Assembly (NCBI GenBank): GCA_963779055.1
Contig: CAVZWN010000001.1
Span: forward strand, 558,001 to 622,000
Reading direction: 5' to 3'
Source: Sulfurimicrobium sp963779055
GTDB lineage: Bacteria; Pseudomonadota; Gammaproteobacteria; Burkholderiales; Sulfuricellaceae
Length of the DNA: 64,000 nucleotides
Made by a program: the position numbers and the translations under genes. Shown here piece after piece: positions 17,391 through 27,208 of the stretch (position 1 is its first letter; each line of letters starts with the position of its first letter). Below the pieces are notes generated by a model that saw only the letters and a program-made list of their open reading frames with translations, was not told the DNA's origin and ran no database searches.

Positions 17391-17467
17391 TTAACCACGG
17401 AGCACACGGAGAGCACGGAGTTAAACCGTTCTTTGCTCTCCGTGTGCTCCGTGATCTCCGTGGTTAA
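17391..17467. repeat. CACGGAG inverted repeat (family A, copy 2)
   Basis: TTAACCACGGAG with two more CACGGAG units on the left (17391-17420) mirrors CTCCGTG units ending CTCCGTGGTTAA on the right (17436-17467). It sits between the SPFH stop and the TTG start of the DUF4178 gene, so any transcript through the operon would fold here. It could modulate expression of the downstream genes. Confidence 0.8.
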
Positions 17468-17476
17468 AATAAAAAA

Positions 17477-19391
17477 TTGAAAACCGCCAACTGCCCTTCC
17501 TGCGGCGCTCCAGTCATATTCCGTTCCACTGCCTCGATTCTGGCGGTGTGCGGCTATTGCAAGAGCACCCTGATCCGCCACGATCTGGACCTGGAAAACC
17601 TGGGGCGGATGGCGGACCTGATGGAGGATGCCTCGCCGCTGCAACTGGGTGCAGAAGGCCGTTACCGGAACAGTCACTTTGCGCTGATCGGCCGTATCCA
17701 GTTGCGCTATCCGCAGGGGCTGTGGAACGAGTGGCACCTGCTGTTCGACAATCAGGAAAGCGGCTGGCTATCCGAAGCCAATGGCAATTTTGTTGTCACC
17801 TTCCCTTCTCCCGCGCCGGACAATATCCCCACTTTCGACTGAAGCCGAGGTAGGTGCCTCGCTGCGACTGCACGGCCAGGCTTTCCAGATCGTCAACAAG
17901 GAAACTTCCACCTGCATCGCCGGAGAAGGCGAACTGCCGTTCAAGGTCGGCGCGGGTTATGAAGCGCCTGTCATCGACCTCTCTAACGAGCAGAATTTCG
18001 CCACCCTCGATTACAGCGAGACGCCGCCCTTGCTGTTCATCGGCGAACAGGTGGAGCTCGGCTCGCTGGGCATGACCGGGTTGCGCGAGCGCGAGGCCAC
18101 GGCAGGCAAGGCACAGGTCAAATCCTTCAACTGCCCCAGTTGTGCCGCACCGCTGCTGATCCGTGCCAGCGGCACGGAAAGCGTTGCCTGCGGCAGTTGC
18201 GGTTCGGTGGTGGATGCCGCCAATGAAAACCACCAGATACTGTCGCGCTTTCGCATCCAGAACACGCATAAGCCCAAACTTCCCCTGGGCAGCCAGGGGC
18301 ACTTGCGCGGTGCGGACTACGACGTGGTGGGCTATCTGCGCCGTCAGGTGACGGTGGAAAACGTCGATTATGCATGGAGCGAATATCTTCTTTACAGCGA
18401 AAAAGAAGGTTTCCGCTGGCTGTCTGAATACGACGGGCACTGGAATTTCATCAAGACCCTCACCCGCACGCCCACCCTGTCGCGCGGGCTGACCAAGCCT
18501 CAGGCCCTTTTTCTCGGTACGGCGTATCAGCATTTCCAGACCGCCACCGCCAAGGTGACCTATGTGCTGGGCGAATTCACCTGGCGGGTAGAAGTTGGTG
18601 AGGAAGCGCTGGTGTCGGATTATGTTGCCCCGCCGCTGATGCTGAGCGAAGAAAAAACCGGCGGCGAGATCACCTGGTCACTGGCGGAATATATCGAGCC
18701 GGATGAAATCGCCGCCGCGTTCAAGCTGGAGCAGGCCCTGCTCAGGCCGATCGGCATCGCCCCCAACCAGCCCTCGCCCCATCAGGGCAAGGTGTGGCAG
18801 TACTGGAAAGCCTTTGCAGGGTTGACTCTGGCCGCGCTGCTGATCCAGACCGGATTCATGATCGCAGCCCAGAACAAGACGGTGTATCAGAACGGCCTCG
18901 AATTCGAGCGCAATGGCGCAAGCTCACTGACCACCGATGTCTTTCCTGTCAACGGCACGGGTAATCTGGTGGTACGCAACCAGACCAGCCTGAACAATGA
19001 CTGGCTCTATCTCGACATGGAACTGATCGAGCGCAACAGCGGCCGTAGCTTCGCCTTCGGGCGCGACATCAGCTATTACCACGGCTGGGATGGCGGAGAA
19101 TCCTGGTCCGAGGGCAATTCTCGCGACGAAGTGGTGCTGTCCGAGGTGCCGCCGGGCGAATATTTCCTGCAGATCCACGCGGAAACGCCCACCGGCGGCG
19201 GGGCGAAAATCTCAGACCGGCTGGTGGTGGTGCGGGACGTGCCGCAATGGAGCAATTTCTTCATCACCCTGCTGGGGCTGGCTGTTTTCCCGCTGCTGAA
19301 GTGGTGGCGCAGCCATTCCTTCGAAAGCCGGCGCTGGGCGGAAAGCGATTATGCATCCTCTTCTGATTCGGATTCCGACGACGATGATTAA
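17477..19391 (+). CDS. Duplicated zinc-ribbon/DUF4178 membrane protein, frameshifted
   Basis: About 637 residues after repair. Two tandem units each pair a Cys4 ribbon with a DUF4178-like domain. Ribbon 1 is ANCPSCGAP...CGYCKS (Cys 6, 9, 25, 28) and ribbon 2 is NCPSCAAP...CGSCGS (about 219-241). Both units contain the WNEWHLLF/WSEYLLYS and GWLSEANGN/RWLSEYDGH blocks. A TM near residue 455 (GLTLAALLIQTGFMIA), an extracytoplasmic beta-rich domain, a second TM (FFITLLGLAVFPLLKWW) and an acidic Ser/Asp tail follow. The frame breaks at 17838-17841, where one extra base turns FDEAEVG into a stop. The start is TTG at 17477. Function unknown. Confidence 0.8.
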
Positions 19392-19397
19392 GGAACA

Positions 19398-19538
19398 ATG
19401 ATGTTCAAAACCTACGTTGCAGCAGGACTTCTGGCGCTCAGCATGTTCAGCTACGCACAGCATCAAGGCTGGAGCGTGTGGAGCGTCAGCGAAAGCAAAC
19501 CCCAGCCAGGCGCGGCCCGCAGCGCTTACCATAAATAA
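19398..19538 (+). CDS. 46-residue small exported or membrane protein
   Basis: ATG at 19398 seven bases after the DUF4178 stop, with AAGGAA upstream and TAA at 19536. The protein starts MMFKTYVAAGLLALSMFSYA, a signal-peptide-like hydrophobic stretch, followed by QHQGWSVWSVSESK and a basic end SAYHK. It is too short for ordinary gene finders. Its position inside the operon, close spacing and amphipathic or hydrophobic composition support it. Three Trp/Tyr-rich positions in a row suggest membrane-interface packing. Function unknown. Confidence 0.6.
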   Translation: MMFKTYVAAGLLALSMFSYAQHQGWSVWSVSESKPQPGAARSAYHK

Positions 19539-19555
19539 TTCACAAGGAGTCTCTC

Positions 19556-19771
19556 ATGGAAAGCTTCAACCCCCTTTATCTCGTCAATTCCCTGGTGTAC
19601 TCGTTCCTCGGCGTGTTCGTGTTCTGGGTGTGTTTCCTCATCATCGACAAGTTCACGCCCTACAACCTGTGGAAGGAAATTGTCGAGGAGAAGAATGTTT
19701 CGCTGGCCATCGTGGTTGGCGCCATGTGTCTGGGCATCGCGCTGATCGTCGCTTCGGCGATTCATGGCTGA
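19556..19771 (+). CDS. DUF350 family two-TM protein
   Basis: 71 residues with two hydrophobic segments (about 8-30 and 48-69: SLVYSFLGVFVFWVCFLIID and VSLAIVVGAMCLGIALIVAS) and between them FTPYNLWKEIVEEKNVSLAIV. This is the DUF350 unit. Many DUF350 proteins carry two such units; here there is one. It follows AAGGAG. In E. coli the DUF350 protein YjfL sits near the glutathionylspermidine-synthase-like YjfC, an independent link of this family to polyamine chemistry. The biochemical role is unknown. Confidence 0.88.
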   Translation: MESFNPLYLVNSLVYSFLGVFVFWVCFLIIDKFTPYNLWKEIVEEKNVSLAIVVGAMCLGIALIVASAIHG

Positions 19772-19815
19772 AGGATCTTGCATTTCTGCTTGCGAAGTAA
19801 CGGGGTGATCTGCCT

Positions 19816-21315
19816 GTGAGCATCGCCCTGCTGTTTTCCGTTTTTATCGTCGCGTCCTGCGGGCTGGCCTACGAGCTGGTGGCCGCTGCGCTGTCGAGCT
19901 ATCTGCTGGGCGATTCCGTCACCCAGTTTTCCACCATCATCGGCACCTATCTCTTTGCCATGGGAATCGGCTCCTATCTTTCCCGCTTTGTCGTCAAAGG
20001 CCTGGTTGCACGCTTCATCCAGGTGGAACTGCTGGTCGGGCTGATCGGCGGTTTCTCTGCGGCCCTGCTGTTCGTGATGTTTGCCTGGGTCGGCGGGCCG
20101 TTCAAGCTGGTGCTGTATGGACTGGTGCTGTTGACCGGTACGCTGGTAGGCTTGGAGATCCCGCTGGTAATGCGGATTCTCAAACAGCACTACGGGCTCA
20201 AGGATCTGGTGTCTCAGGTGCTCACCTTCGATTACCTCGGCGCGCTGGCCGTATCGCTGGCCTTTCCCCTGTTGCTGGCACCGCATCTGGGGCTGATCCG
20301 GACCAGTTTTCTGTTCGGCCTGATGAACGTGCTGGTGGCGGCATGGGCGATCTGGCTGTTCCGGAATCAGCTTGCCGGCTTGAAATCGCTGGCCGTGCAA
20401 TGCTTTCTGGTGAGTGCGCTGCTGGTGAGCGGTTTGCTTGGAGCGGACCGGCTGACCAGCATGGCAGAAGAACATCTCTACGCCGATGAGATCATCTACA
20501 CCGAGAGCACGCCCTACCAGCGCGTCGTCCTGACGCGCTGGAAAGACGATATCCGGCTGTTCCTCAATGGCAACCTGCAATTTTCCTCGCGCGACGAATA
20601 CCGTTATCACGAAGCACTGGTCCACCCCGCCCTGCAGGCCATCAAACAACCGCGCCAGGTGCTGGTGCTGGGCGGCGGCGACGGGCTGGCGGTGCGCGAA
20701 ATCCTCAAATATCCGGGCATCGAGCGTATTACCCTGGTAGATCTCGATCCCCGCATGACAGGTCTGTTCAGGGAACTGCCCATGCTGCGCGCGCTGAATC
20801 AGGATGCGCTGCACTCCCCCAAGGTCAGCATCATCAATGCCGATGCATTCCAGTGGCTGGATCAGAATCATGACTTCTACGACTTCATCGTGGTGGACTT
20901 CCCCGACCCCGCCAACTTCATGCTGGGCAAACTTTATACCAACACTTTCTACCGAATGCTGGAAAAGCGCCTGTCGCAACATGGACTGGCGGTGATCCAG
21001 GCAACTTCGCCGCTTTATGCGCCAAAATCATTCTGGAGCATTGAGCATACGCTGCGCAGCGTGGGCTTCAAAACCGCGCCCTACCATGCGCTGGTGCCTT
21101 CCTTCGGCGAATGGGGCTACATCATCGCCAGCCGTCAGACCTATACGCCGCCTGAAAGCTACCGCTCCGATCTGCGCTTCGTCAGTGCCAGCCTGAATCC
21201 GGTGCTGTTCCAGTTCCCGCTCGACATGGCACCCGTGGAAACCGAAATCAACCGCCTCAACAATCAGGTGCTGGTCCATTACTACGAATCCGAGTGGAAG
21301 CATCAGGCGCCATGA
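19816..21315 (+). CDS. speE: Polyamine aminopropyltransferase fused to an N-terminal membrane domain
   Basis: 499 residues, GTG start at 19816. The first 210 residues hold about seven TM helices. The rest is a spermidine-synthase fold with YTESTPYQRVVLTRW, LNGNLQFSSRDEYRYHEAL, the dcSAM loop VLVLGGGDGLAVREIL, VDLDPRMT and the catalytic-Asp region IVVDFPDPAN. This form anchors aminopropyl transfer at the membrane. The acceptor may be putrescine or something membrane-bound. It follows DUF350 by 44 bases and precedes the flavin oxidoreductase. Divergent speD supplies the donor. Confidence 0.92.
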   Translation: MSIALLFSVFIVASCGLAYELVAAALSSYLLGDSVTQFSTIIGTYLFAMGIGSYLSRFVVKGLVARFIQVELLVGLIGGFSAALLFVMFAWVGGPFKLVLYGLVLLTGTLVGLEIPLVMRILKQHYGLKDLVSQVLTFDYLGALAVSLAFPLLLAPHLGLIRTSFLFGLMNVLVAAWAIWLFRNQLAGLKSLAVQCFLVSALLVSGLLGADRLTSMAEEHLYADEIIYTESTPYQRVVLTRWKDDIRLFLNGNLQFSSRDEYRYHEALVHPALQAIKQPRQVLVLGGGDGLAVREILKYPGIERITLVDLDPRMTGLFRELPMLRALNQDALHSPKVSIINADAFQWLDQNHDFYDFIVVDFPDPANFMLGKLYTNTFYRMLEKRLSQHGLAVIQATSPLYAPKSFWSIEHTLRSVGFKTAPYHALVPSFGEWGYIIASRQTYTPPESYRSDLRFVSASLNPVLFQFPLDMAPVETEINRLNNQVLVHYYESEWKHQAP

Positions 21316-21391
21316 ACCTTGAATCTGTGCTCTCTTCTGTAGGTAGCCACCGCTGATGATGAAACGCCTCACAAGATTGTTCAGCAATGCA

Positions 21392-21474
21392 CCCCAAACC
21401 CCCTCCAACTCCCCCTTATCAGGGGGAGAGCCTGTCTCCTCCCCTGACAAGGGGAGGCCGGGAGGGGTTTGGGA
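21392..21474. repeat. CCCCCTCC...GGAGGGG palindromic repeat (family B, copy 1)
   Basis: CCCCAAACCCCCTCCAACTC on the left mirrors GGAGGGGTTTGGG on the right, with inner arms CTTATCAGGGGGAG and CTCCCCTGACAAGGGGAG. Related copies lie at 39799-39930 and 55600-55706. The frame of the downstream oxidoreductase reads through it, but that part is not likely to be protein. Confidence 0.8.
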
Positions 21475-21502
21475 CTCCTCTATGCGGCTAAATGCTAAAC
21501 CC

Positions 21503-23107
21503 ATGAAACGCCGCGACTTTCTCCTCACCCTCGCCGCCTCTTCCTGTTTTTCGGGCTGTAAACCAGGAAAGCCGGACCTGCCTGCAGGCGGCATGCTCGG
21601 CCCCTCCATGGAACGGGGTCACCGCCTGCGCGGGCGGGAATTCCCGGCACCATCCGAAACACGTAAAACCGGCGTGGCGATTGTCGGCGGCGGCATTGCG
21701 GGCCTTTCTGCCGCCTGGAAGCTGAACAAGTCCGGCTTTGGCGACTTCCAGCTGTTCGAGCTGGAAGATGCCGTCGGCGGCAATGCACGCTCCGGCAAGA
21801 ATGCAATTTCCGCCTATCCCTGGGGCGCCCACTACCTCCCCCTGCCCGGCGTGGAAGCGCGCGAAACCCGAGAATTGCTGGCCGATCTGGGCGTATTGCA
21901 GGGCGACCCCTATGCCGAAGCGCCCAGCTACGACGAACGCTACCTGTGCTTTGCCCCGCAGGAACGGCTGTACCGGAATGGCCTGTGGCAGGAAGGCATC
22001 CTGCCGCAAATCGGTGCGACAAAAAAGGATCAGGAGCAATACCGGCGTTTCTTCACATTACTGGAGCAGTTTCGCCAGCGCCAGGGAGCCAGCGGATTAC
22101 GGGCCTTTGCCATTCCGGCGGCACGCTCGGCACGCGATGCCGAGCTGATGGCGCTGGACCGGATTTCGATGCGCCAGTTCCTGCTGCAAAACAAACTCGA
22201 TTCACCCCCGCTGCACTGGTACGTGAACTATGGCTGTCGCGACGATTACGGCAGCGACTATGCGATGGTCTCCGCCTGGGCCGGGCTGCATTATTTCGCC
22301 AGCCGCGACGGGCATGCAGCAAACGCGGAGAGCGATCAGGTGCTGACCTGGCCGGAAGGCAACGACTGGCTGGTGAAGCAGATGCAGAAAGGCTTCAGCG
22401 AGCGCATCGTGAGCGGCGCGCTGGTGCAGCGCATGGAAGAAACCAAAAACCATGTGGAGCTGGATGTTTTTCTGGCGCAGGAAAACCGCAGCGTGCGCTG
22501 GCAGGCCGATCAGGTCATTTTCGCCGCCCCGATGTTCGTCCTGCCGCACGTCTTCGAAGGGCTGAATACCGGCCTGAAACAGGCTTGCCAGCAGATTCGA
22601 TATGCCCCGTGGCTGGTGGCCAACCTGACCCTGAGCAGTTCACCGGAACCCGGCCATGGCGCCCCGCTCTCATGGGACAACGTGCTGTATGACAGCCCGG
22701 CACTGGGCTACGTCAATGCCACCCACCAGAGCCTGCGCAGCCATGAGGGGCCGACCGTGCTGACCTATTACCGGGCACTGAGCGGTGAACCGGAGCAGAA
22801 CGCGCGCCAGCGGCTGTTCGATACCCCGTGGCAAACCTGGGCCGAAAACATCCTGCAGGACCTCTCGCGCCCGCATCCCGATATTCGCGGCAAGGTCAGG
22901 CAGCTCGACATTTTCCGCTGGGGCCATGCCATGTCCATGCCTGTACCGGGATGGATATGGAGTACCGCGCGCGAACGCCTGACGCAGCCGCATGGAAGAT
23001 TGCATCTCGCACATTCCGATCTGAGCGGATTTTCGATTTTCGAGGAAGCGAACTACTGGGGAGTCCAAGCAGCAGAGCGGGTGCTGAAAAAATCAGGGAA
23101 CCGCTGA
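21503..23107 (+). CDS. Tat-exported FAD/NAD(P)-binding amine-oxidase-like protein
   Basis: About 534 residues from the ATG at 21503. MKRRDFLLTLAASSCFSGC has a twin Arg and a lipobox-like Cys, so a Tat substrate, possibly a lipoprotein, is predicted. The Rossmann motif VAIVGGGIAGLSAAWKLNKSG and the FAD-side AVGGNARSG follow. The C-terminal LSGFSIFEEANYWGVQAAER is the usual FAD-contact end of the flavin amine oxidase family. An ATG at 21482 is an alternative; the frame upstream of it is the family B repeat. It ends the polyamine cluster, so oxidation of a polyamine or aminopropylated product in the periplasm is my inference. It overlaps the convergent AI-2E gene by 15 bases. Confidence 0.85.
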   Translation: MKRRDFLLTLAASSCFSGCKPGKPDLPAGGMLGPSMERGHRLRGREFPAPSETRKTGVAIVGGGIAGLSAAWKLNKSGFGDFQLFELEDAVGGNARSGKNAISAYPWGAHYLPLPGVEARETRELLADLGVLQGDPYAEAPSYDERYLCFAPQERLYRNGLWQEGILPQIGATKKDQEQYRRFFTLLEQFRQRQGASGLRAFAIPAARSARDAELMALDRISMRQFLLQNKLDSPPLHWYVNYGCRDDYGSDYAMVSAWAGLHYFASRDGHAANAESDQVLTWPEGNDWLVKQMQKGFSERIVSGALVQRMEETKNHVELDVFLAQENRSVRWQADQVIFAAPMFVLPHVFEGLNTGLKQACQQIRYAPWLVANLTLSSSPEPGHGAPLSWDNVLYDSPALGYVNATHQSLRSHEGPTVLTYYRALSGEPEQNARQRLFDTPWQTWAENILQDLSRPHPDIRGKVRQLDIFRWGHAMSMPVPGWIWSTARERLTQPHGRLHLAHSDLSGFSIFEEANYWGVQAAERVLKKSGNR

Positions 23108-24151
23108 ATCATCATCCCTGCTCGCTTCACGCAGCAGGACATGCAGCAAGGCCAGAATCACCGGCCCGATAATCAACCCGACCACGCCCATGGAAGCGAT
23201 ACCGCCGAGGAAGCCGAACAGCACGGCCAGAAAAGGCAGCTCGGTGGAGCCTTGAATCAGCCAGGGGCGAACGATATAGTCCGCAGCCATCACGACCAGC
23301 GTGCCAAAAACAAAAACATAAATACCCGTCATGGCCAGGCCCTGAACCGACAGGATCATGCCGATCACCGCCAGCAATGCCGGTGCGGCCAGCGGGATCA
23401 GGGCCAGAATGGCCGCCACCGCACCCAGCAGCACTGCCGAAGGCAGGCCCACTGCGGCAAACAGGGCGCTGAATATCACCGCCTCGCCAAAACCGACAAT
23501 AACCAGCCCATTCACCGAGCCGCGCACCGCGCTTGGAATGCTGCGCGCATAGGATGGCCAGCGCCGTTGCAGCCACTTGTGGCCGATGACATTGATTTTT
23601 GCGGTCAAGGTCTCGCCATCACGATAAAAGAAAAACAATACCCACAAGGCAAAGGCCAGCGTAGCGAGCCGCGAGGTAAAATCCACCAGGACCGATTTCG
23701 CCAGATCCTGCGCCAGATTAAGCCGGCTGGACAGCCATTCCTGCGAGAAAAGGGTGAGCTGATGCGGCTCGGCCAGAAACAGTTGCCATTTGCTAACCAG
23801 CAATGAGCCGGCCCAGGGCACTTTTGCCAGCCAGTCCGGCGCGGGCTTGCCCTGCTCATCCGCTTCGAGCAGATAGGTTGCCACCGTATTCAGATCGATG
23901 ATCATGAAACCCACCAGCATCACCATGGGCATGACCAGAGCGATGGCAATCACCAGCGTGGTACAAGCAGCGGCCAGGTTGGGTTTGTTGCCGAGGCGTT
24001 TGCTGATCCGGCGATGCAGCGGCCATGAGGCCACCGCTATCACTGCGGCCCAAACCACCGCCAGCAGAAAAGGCTTGAGCACGACAAAAGCCGCCAGCAG
24101 GATGGCCAGCGAGAAAGCAACGCTGATGATTGAAGCGTAAGGAAAAATCAT
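23093..24151 (-). CDS. AI-2E/PerM family membrane protein
   Basis: 352 residues with about seven or eight TM helices: a pair near the N-terminus (SIISVAFSLAILLAAFVV; FLLAVVWAAVIAVASWPL) and a C-terminal bundle. The loop with LGAVAAILALIPLAAPALLAV is the family signature. Members are exporters or ion antiporters of poorly defined substrate (TqsA, PerM). Monocistronic, convergent with the oxidoreductase. Confidence 0.88.
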   Translation of the reverse strand: MIFPYASIISVAFSLAILLAAFVVLKPFLLAVVWAAVIAVASWPLHRRISKRLGNKPNLAAACTTLVIAIALVMPMVMLVGFMIIDLNTVATYLLEADEQGKPAPDWLAKVPWAGSLLVSKWQLFLAEPHQLTLFSQEWLSSRLNLAQDLAKSVLVDFTSRLATLAFALWVLFFFYRDGETLTAKINVIGHKWLQRRWPSYARSIPSAVRGSVNGLVIVGFGEAVIFSALFAAVGLPSAVLLGAVAAILALIPLAAPALLAVIGMILSVQGLAMTGIYVFVFGTLVVMAADYIVRPWLIQGSTELPFLAVLFGFLGGIASMGVVGLIIGPVILALLHVLLREASRDDDSAVP

Positions 24152-24251
24152 GGGCTTTGCGCAATCACTCGTCCGGGCAAATTTTCCGGGTCAGATTAAG
24201 GAGTTAGCAGTATCTGGCGATGAAAACACAAATTTTCTGCGAAAGAAACAA

Positions 24252-24275
24252 AAAACCGGCCTGAGCCGGTCTTTT
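24252..24275 (-). terminator. Intrinsic terminator downstream of tRNA-Ser
   Basis: On the minus strand ACCGGC-TCAG-GCCGGT is followed directly by six T. It lies seven bases after the tRNA 3' end and fits a rho-independent terminator. Confidence 0.8.
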
Positions 24276-24281
24276 ATTGTC

Positions 24282-24371
<90 letters not shown>

Positions 24372-24381
24372 GGTGGGCGCC

Positions 24382-24409
24382 ATTCTACATCGGTTAGGTG
24401 GCTTCTCAA
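24382..24409 (-). promoter_or_regulatory. Promoter of tRNA-Ser
   Basis: On the minus strand TTGAGA (24409-24404) and TAGAAT (24387-24382) are 16 bases apart, ten bases before the tRNA. The GC-rich GGCGCCC after the -10 is a discriminator of the kind found on stringently controlled stable-RNA promoters. Confidence 0.65.
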
Positions 24410-25905
24410 AGCCGGCTGATGGACAAAAACAGGAAACTCAGACAAACTTTCGCCGATGCGAAACTGGATCTTGGCGATTTTACTGGTTGCCGGACTGGGT
24501 GGATGCAACTTTTCACCTCCGCCAAAGCCTGTGTTACCTGTGCAACAGACAGGTGAACTGGTCGTCATTACACGCAACAGCCCAACGACCTATTATGAAG
24601 ATGCCGAAGAGAATCTGGCCGGTATCGAGCATGATCTGGTGGAATTGTTTGCCCAGGAGCTGGGGGTAAAAGTTCGCTTTGTCGTGGCGAAACAGTTCAA
24701 CGAAATCCTGCCTGCGCTGCAAAATCATTATGCTCATCTTGCTGCAGCCGGCCTCACCGTCACCCCTGAACGTCAAAAAAGATTCCAGTTTTCGACGCCC
24801 TACCAGACCATCCACCAGCAACTCGTCTACAACACGGCTGGCTACAAACCTTCCAGCATGAAAGATCTGGCCGGGAAGCGTATTGAGATCGTGGCTGGCT
24901 CCAGTTATGCCGAAAAACTCAGAGAGGCAAAAAAGAAATACCCCCAGCTGGTCTGGAAGGAAAGCACTTCAAAAGAAAGCGAAGAATTGCTGGAAAAACT
25001 TGCCATGGGCCAGCTGGATGCGGTGGTTGCGGATTCGAATATCGTCGATGTATCCAAGAACTATTTGCCGGTACTCGCGGTGGCATTCGATGTGAGTGAA
25101 GCTCAGTCGCTGGCCTGGGCTTTTCCCAGGGATGTGGATAATTTCCTGGCGGAAAAATCCAGAGATTTCTTCGCCCGCATTCAGAAAGACGGCACATTGA
25201 AGCGCCTGCTCGACCGCTATTACGGGCATGTCAACCGGCTTGGCCGGATTGACGTGGAGGGCTTCATGGTTGCCACCAATGCCGTGCTGCCGAAATTCAG
25301 CCCTCTTTTCCATCGCGCACAGGAGCTGACCGAGCTGGACTGGCGGCTCATCGCGGCCATTGGTTATCAGGAATCGCACTGGGATCCGCTGGCCACCTCC
25401 CCCACCGGGGTGCGCGGCCTGATGATGCTGACCGGCGACACCGCCGACCGTCTGGGCGTCACAGACCGCCTGGACCCGAAGCAGAGCATTCTGGCCGGAG
25501 CCCGCTATGTGAATTATCTCAAGGATTCCGTACCCGCGCGGATTTCGGAACCGGACCGGACATGGATGGCACTGGCAGCCTACAACATAGGCTACGGGCA
25601 TCTCGAAGACGCGCGCATCCTGGCGAAGAAAAAGAAACTCAACCCGGACTCATGGACTGACCTCAAGGCCACCCTGCCGCTGCTATCCAAGGCTGAATAC
25701 CATGTCGATGCCCGCCATGGCTATGCGCGCGGCGGAGAAACCGTCATTTTTGTCGAAAATATTCGTACTTACTACGACATCCTGACCCGGTTCTCCAAGC
25801 CTTACCAGAGGATATTTGCAGCCGCGCCCACCAGAAACGGGCAAGGCGCGAGTAGTTCAGCACACTATGAACTGAACAAAGGCAACCCAAAAACCAGTCT
25901 GGGCC

Positions 25906-27187
<1,282 letters not shown>

Positions 27188-27208
27188 TTACTTATCCCTT
27201 ATCAATCA

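Noticed and set aside
19762..20982. A 406-codon minus-strand frame opposite speE
   Set aside because: Low-complexity Gln/His-rich translation with no motif, opposite a well-supported SpeE.
21356..21502. A 49-residue N-terminal extension of the flavin oxidoreductase
   Set aside because: It translates the family B intergenic repeat. The Tat signal begins at the ATG at 21503, which is where an exported protein should start.
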